NCBI RefSeq assembly: GCF_000725385.1
Contig: NZ_CP008884.1
Span: forward strand, 2,976,001 to 3,040,000
DNA length: 64,000 nucleotides
From: Dyella japonica A8
GTDB lineage: Bacteria; Pseudomonadota; Gammaproteobacteria; Xanthomonadales; Rhodanobacteraceae
Direction: 5' to 3'
Each line of letters opens with the position of its first letter. Within the stretch, counting starts at the first letter, position 1. A model generated the notes under the pieces. That model was not told the origin of the DNA. It worked only from the letters and a program-made list of their open reading frames with translations, and made no database searches. Both the position numbers and the translations under genes were made by a program. Shown here one piece after another: positions 60,089 to 64,000 of this stretch.

Positions 60089-62704
60089 ATGCCAGCGGCG
60101 ATGAGGTTGAGGCGCCCGATTCGAAGGCGAATTGCCGGCCCATGGTTCGGTGTCTTGCTGTGGGGTGTGGCTGTGACGGTTTCAGCCATGTCGGACCAGG
60201 CGGACGAGCAGGCGGGCCGGCTGGTGGCGCAGATGACGCCGGCAGAAAAGATCGCGCAACTGCAGAGCGCGGCGCCGGCCATTCCTCGCCTGGGTGTGCC
60301 GGCGTATGACTGGTGGAGCGAGGGCCTGCACGGGTTCGCGCGCCATGGCGATGCCACCGTTTTCCCCCAGGCCATCGGCCTGGCCGCCAGTTGGGATCCC
60401 GCGCTGCTGCACGCCGTTGGTGGCGTGGTGGCGGCGCAGGCGCGCGAGCATTTCATGGCAGCGGGCCTGCGCAAGGATCACGGGCGCTACAACGGCCTCA
60501 CCCTTTGGTCGCCCAACATCAACATTTTCCGCGATCCGCGCTGGGGGCGGGGGCAGGAAACCTATGGGGAAGACCCTCGTCTGACGGCCGCCCTCGGTGT
60601 CGCGTTCATCGAGGGATTGCAGGGCGACGATGCTGCTCATCCCACGGTCATCGCCACGCCCAAGCACTTTGCCGTGCATTCCGGGCCGGAGCCGGGGCGG
60701 CACGGATTCGATGTGGATGTGTCCCCGCACGATCTGGAAGACACGTACCTGCCAGCCTTTCGCGCAGCCATCGTGGATGCGCGTGCCGGATCGATCATGT
60801 GTGCCTACAACGCCATTCGTGGCGTGCCCGCCTGCGCCTCGCCGTGGTTGCTCGGCGAGCGCCTTCGCGGCGACTGGGGCTTCAAGGGTTTTGTGGTCAC
60901 CGATTGCGATGCGGTGGACGACATGACGGCGTTCCATCACTACCGCAAGGACAATGCAGGCTCGTCGGCAAGCGCGCTGCGTGCGGGCGCGGACCTCAAC
61001 TGTGGCGTGGCTTACGACGGCCTTCGCTCCGCCCTGGCGGGCGGCCAGATCAGCGGACGCGACCTGGATGCGGCGGCCATTCGCCTGTTCGCGTCGCGCT
61101 ATCGCCTGGGCATGTTCGATGCGTCCGCGCCCCGGTTGCCTGACGATCCCGTAGCGGACCGGGCACTGGCGCTGCGTGCGGCGGGCGAGTCGATGGTGCT
61201 GCTCAAGAATCGCGCGAACACCTTGCCATTGAAGGCCGATACGCGCATTGCCGTCATCGGCCCGAATGCCGACGCCTTGTCCGTGCTGGAAGCCAACTAC
61301 CATGGCACCGCACGCGATCCCGTGACCCCGCTTCAGGGCATGCAACGGCAATTCGGTGCAAAGCATGTGCTGTACGCGCAAGGTGCCACGCTTGCCGAAG
61401 GCGTGCCCGTACCGGTGCCTGGCACGGCCCTGCGTGCCGGGCAGGGCGGGGATGTTCCCGGCCTGAAGGGCGAATACTTCCAGAGCGTGAGCTTTTCCGG
61501 CAGGCCTTCCGCCACGCGCATCGATCGCACCGTCGACATGGACACGGACCACCTGCCGCCAGAAGAGCATCTGGATGGCCGGGGCTACGCCGTTCGCTGG
61601 ACGGGGCAGTTGTTGCCGCCGGGTCCCGGCGACTACACCTTGTTCGTGCGCGTGGATCGCTGCTTCGACTGCCGCGGGCATGACCCGGTGCGCCTGTATC
61701 TGGACGGCCGTTTGATCTCCGCCACGAGTGGCGACAAGGAATCGCCGTCAGCGAAAGTCCATGTCGATGATGTGCGGCCACATGATCTCCGGCTGGAATG
61801 GCAGCACACGGGCGAAGACCAGGGCATCCACCTGCAATGGATCGCGCCGGAGGATGCCCAGCTCGCCGAGGCGAAGCGAGTCGTGGATGCCGCCGATGTC
61901 GTGGTTGCATTCGTGGGTCTGTCGCCGGATGTCGAGGGCGAAGAACTCAAGGTCGATGTGCCCGGTTTTCTGGGCGGCGACCGCACGGACATTGGCCTGC
62001 CGCCCACGCAGCAGCGGTTGCTCGAAACAGCGGCGGGTCGTGGCAAGCCGCTGGTGGTGGTCCTGATGAGCGGCAGCGCCGTAGCCATGACCTGGGCCAG
62101 GGATCATGCGGACGCGATACTGGCGGCATGGTATCCCGGCGAGCAGGGCGGCACCGCCATCGCGCAGACGCTTGCTGGCGTCTTGAATCCCGCTGGGCGC
62201 CTGCCAGTGACGTTCTATCGAGACGCCCGCGATCTGCCGCCTTTCATCGATTACGGCATGAGGGGACGCACCTACCGGTATTTCCAGGGTGAGCCGTTGT
62301 ATGCGTTTGGCGATGGGTTGAGCTACACGACTTTCGCCTATGACGCGCCGCGTCTGTCCGCCCGGCAGTTGAGGGCGGGCGAACCACTGGGCGTCACCGT
62401 GGATGTGCGCAACACCGGCACGCGTCGTGGCGATGAGGTGGTGCAAGTGTATCTGGCGTATCCCGATGCGACTGATGCGCCACGCCGCGCCCTGGTGGGC
62501 TTTCAGCGTGTGTCACTGGCGGCGGGTGAGCAGCGGGCCGTGCCGTTTCATCTTGATTCGCGCGCCCTGAGTCTGGTGGATGCAGAAGGCGTGCGTGCCG
62601 TGAGGGAGGGGCGTTACGAACTGTTCGTGGGCGGTCGCCAGCCCACGGCAGGGCAAGCGCCGGTGACATTCACCATCACCGGGCACGCGGACCTGCCGCG
62701 CTGA
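60089..62704 (+). CDS. GH3 glycosidase with PA14 insert, beta-xylosidase-type active site
   Basis: 871 aa from the ATG one base after the GH20 stop; an ATG four codons on is possible. The signal anchor is PWFGVLLWGVAVTVSAMS. The N-terminal barrel has YDWWSEGLHGFARHGDATVF, WSPNINIFRDPRWGRGQETY, TPKHFAVHSGPEPGRHGFDV and nucleophile region GFVVTDCDAVDDM. The TDCDAV form is that of GH3 beta-xylosidases rather than the SDW form of beta-glucosidases. A PA14 domain (LKGEYFQSVSFSGRPSATRI, GPGDYTLFVRVD) interrupts the second domain, which ends PLYAFGDGLSYTTFAYDAPR. A fibronectin-like domain closes the protein. Substrate is likely a beta-linked xylose or glucose. Confidence 0.9.
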   Translation: MPAAMRLRRPIRRRIAGPWFGVLLWGVAVTVSAMSDQADEQAGRLVAQMTPAEKIAQLQSAAPAIPRLGVPAYDWWSEGLHGFARHGDATVFPQAIGLAASWDPALLHAVGGVVAAQAREHFMAAGLRKDHGRYNGLTLWSPNINIFRDPRWGRGQETYGEDPRLTAALGVAFIEGLQGDDAAHPTVIATPKHFAVHSGPEPGRHGFDVDVSPHDLEDTYLPAFRAAIVDARAGSIMCAYNAIRGVPACASPWLLGERLRGDWGFKGFVVTDCDAVDDMTAFHHYRKDNAGSSASALRAGADLNCGVAYDGLRSALAGGQISGRDLDAAAIRLFASRYRLGMFDASAPRLPDDPVADRALALRAAGESMVLLKNRANTLPLKADTRIAVIGPNADALSVLEANYHGTARDPVTPLQGMQRQFGAKHVLYAQGATLAEGVPVPVPGTALRAGQGGDVPGLKGEYFQSVSFSGRPSATRIDRTVDMDTDHLPPEEHLDGRGYAVRWTGQLLPPGPGDYTLFVRVDRCFDCRGHDPVRLYLDGRLISATSGDKESPSAKVHVDDVRPHDLRLEWQHTGEDQGIHLQWIAPEDAQLAEAKRVVDAADVVVAFVGLSPDVEGEELKVDVPGFLGGDRTDIGLPPTQQRLLETAAGRGKPLVVVLMSGSAVAMTWARDHADAILAAWYPGEQGGTAIAQTLAGVLNPAGRLPVTFYRDARDLPPFIDYGMRGRTYRYFQGEPLYAFGDGLSYTTFAYDAPRLSARQLRAGEPLGVTVDVRNTGTRRGDEVVQVYLAYPDATDAPRRALVGFQRVSLAAGEQRAVPFHLDSRALSLVDAEGVRAVREGRYELFVGGRQPTAGQAPVTFTITGHADLPR

Positions 62705-62784
62705 GAGCGCCAGTTCGGCGGAAGACATGCACCGATCCCCGCACGTTTTCCAGCACGCCGTTCCGCCAGCCGGGTTATCGATGG

Positions 62785-62812
62785 CCGGCGCGCGAGCACC
62801 GTCGCGCGCCGG
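62785..62812. terminator. Bidirectional hairpin between GH3 and the second fucosidase
   Basis: CCGGCGCGCGA (62785-62795), loop GCACCG, TCGCGCGCCGG (62802-62812): an 11-bp perfect stem in the 115-bp convergent gap, 7 bp from the fucosidase stop. There is no clear U-run on either side. Confidence 0.5.
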
Positions 62813-62819
62813 TGGCGAT

Positions 62820-64000
62820 TCAGGGCGAGGGCAGCGGTGCCGCGTTGAAGACCTGGAATTCGCGGATGGATGCGGCGCCCACACTGGACAGGATGTTCAG
62901 GCGCACGCGCTGCGCCGTGACCCTGGGGAACACGTCGATCTTCATGTGCCCGATGGCTTCGGCGCCCGCGACGGCATGCCATGCTTTGCCATCGAAGATT
63001 TCGATGGCGTATTTGCGCACATGCTGACCGTCGTCCAGCCATTCCATGGCGAGCGTGCGGTCGAACGTGACCGGGTGGCCGAAATCCACCTCGATCGTCG
63101 CGTGTCGCGAGCCGGCGGGTGCAGACCAGAACGTGTCCTTGTTGCCATCCAGTGCCGCTTCAGTGTTTTCATCCGTGGCTGCATGGTGGCGGGCCAGGTT
63201 GCTCGCGTCACCGTAGCGCTCGCGCAGCGCCTTGCCGAACGCATCGAGGCGGGCGACGTCGGCCTCTGGGAGCTGGCCGTGGCGATCCGGCGCGATGCCC
63301 AGCATCAATTGTCCGCCGCGCCCCACGCTGTTTTCCCACGTGTCCACGAGCTTGGCCACGCTCTTGAGGGTGCTTTCGTCATGGGGGTGCCAGAACCAGT
63401 GCAGGTCATGCAGTGGCGTGTCGACCTCGACCGGACGCCAGCGCTGGTAGCCATGCCGATCGATGACGTTCCAGTTCTCGCCACGGATATAGCCGTCCTC
63501 CTGGCCCACCCAGCGGATGTCGCCGTACTCGAACAGGCCCATGTCGGCAAATACCATGGCGTTCGGTTGATAGGTTCGCAGCGTTTCGATGTAGCGCGGA
63601 AAGTCGTAAACGTGCCCGGCACTGCCCGCGCCATCGAGCCACCACTCGACGAGCGGGCCGTAGTGTTGCGCCAGCTCCTCGACCTGGGCCTGGTAGTAGG
63701 CGTCGTAGGCCTTTGGTTCGCCGTAGCGGGGCTCGTGTCGGTCCCAGGGCGAAAGATAGACGCCAAACTCAAGTCCCTCGGCGCGCGCCGCGTCGGAGGC
63801 AAGCTTGACCAGGTCGCCCTTGCCACCCATCCACGGGCTGCTCTTCACCGAGTAGTCGCTCTGGGTCGTCGGGTACAGCGCGAAGCCGTCGTGGTGCTTG
63901 GCCACCATGACCATGTAGCGCGCCCCGGCAGCCTTGCTGGCCCGGGCCCATTGCACGGTATCCACGTGGTCGGGATCGAACACTTTGGGGTCGGCCTTGC
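62820..64000 (-). CDS. Second alpha-L-fucosidase (GH29) with C-terminal F5/8-type domain, 5'-truncated by window edge
   Basis: At least 393 codons; the frame stays open to the last base, so the N-terminus lies to the right. GH29 wording: VFDPDHVDTVQWARASKAAG, YMVMVAKHHDGFALYPT, GVYLSPWDRHEPRYG, and the nucleophile region PLVEWWLDGAGSAG. RGGQLMLGIAPDRHGQLPEA ends the barrel. A C-terminal discoidin-like module (SRHATIEVDFGHPVTFDRTL, YAIEIFDGKAWHAVAG) would bind sugar. The WWLDGA active site and layout resemble GH29-B alpha-1,3/4-fucosidases, unlike the DWWIG form at 55.1 kb; the subfamily split is inference. It converges on the glycosidase operon. Confidence 0.9.
   Translation of the reverse strand, partial: KADPKVFDPDHVDTVQWARASKAAGARYMVMVAKHHDGFALYPTTQSDYSVKSSPWMGGKGDLVKLASDAARAEGLEFGVYLSPWDRHEPRYGEPKAYDAYYQAQVEELAQHYGPLVEWWLDGAGSAGHVYDFPRYIETLRTYQPNAMVFADMGLFEYGDIRWVGQEDGYIRGENWNVIDRHGYQRWRPVEVDTPLHDLHWFWHPHDESTLKSVAKLVDTWENSVGRGGQLMLGIAPDRHGQLPEADVARLDAFGKALRERYGDASNLARHHAATDENTEAALDGNKDTFWSAPAGSRHATIEVDFGHPVTFDRTLAMEWLDDGQHVRKYAIEIFDGKAWHAVAGAEAIGHMKIDVFPRVTAQRVRLNILSSVGAASIREFQVFNAAPLPSP

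Noticed and set aside
1..64000. CRISPR array, tRNA/rRNA genes, insertion sequences, prophage
   Set aside because: No regularly spaced direct repeats, no cloverleaf or rRNA-like stretches, and no transposase or integrase genes were found on reading both strands.

Overview
The window is GC-rich, densely coded gammaproteobacterial DNA. The closest fit is Xanthomonadales (Lysobacterales), probably Rhodanobacteraceae (Dyella, Rhodanobacter, Luteibacter or Frateuria). The reasons are gene content (TonB-dependent receptors with catabolic genes, a Xanthomonas-type L-fucose pathway, error-prone DnaE2, a cbb3 oxidase with FNR-type regulators, NnrS) and long spurious antisense frames of the kind high GC produces. 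The genus is inference. No rRNA, tRNA, insertion sequence, phage or CRISPR array was seen.

Left part (1-17 kb). The C-terminal three quarters of dnaE2 comes first. An FNR-type regulator follows and converges with a complete cbb3 oxidase operon on the minus strand (ccoN-O-Q-P, a small CcoH-like protein, ccoI, ccoS). A 7Fe ferredoxin, a cytochrome c/FTR1 iron permease fusion, an nnrS plus group-3 truncated haemoglobin pair and a second FNR-type regulator come next. Three FNR-like boxes lie before ccoN, fdxA and nnrS, each at a spacing that suits activation. This is a low-oxygen and nitric-oxide module. Small stress, repair and hypothetical genes follow (SnoaL-like, DUF6326-like, GIY-YIG-like, AlkB).

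Middle part (17-39 kb). A PAP2 acid phosphatase is paired with a TonB receptor. A large beta-propeller histidine kinase diverges from its NarL-type response regulator. A co-directional cluster on the plus strand runs from 24.8 to 32.3 kb: a 56-codon Tat-signal mini-ORF, chloroperoxidase-like hydrolase, isochorismatase-like hydrolase, XapX, YtcJ-like amidohydrolase, DoxX, a secreted VOC protein, an outer-membrane porin and DUF1275. Its function is not established. Next is a molybdenum hydroxylase module: mocA/xdhC on the minus strand, divergent from iorA-iorB-triheme cytochrome c.

Right part (39-64 kb). This is an L-fucose and fucosylated-glycan locus: a TonB receptor, IclR regulator, FucP permease, mutarotase, GH20, and a six-gene operon encoding L-fucose dehydrogenase, L-fuconolactonase, L-fuconate dehydratase, 2-keto-3-deoxy-L-fuconate dehydrogenase, an FAH-family hydrolase and an FMN L-lactate oxidase. 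Together these would convert L-fucose to two pyruvates. A divergent glycosidase operon follows (GH29, GH18, GH20, GH3), and a second GH29 runs off the right edge. The enzyme set suits plant complex N-glycans.

The most notable observations are these. (1) fucP is in two frames joined at a canonical -1 slippery heptamer, T_TTT_TTC. (2) The Tat leader mini-ORF lies one -1 step out of frame from the hydrolase it precedes, across an A6 run. (3) A shared palindromic motif sits in the three fucose-locus promoter regions, a candidate IclR operator. (4) CcoI lacks the usual N-terminal cysteine motifs.
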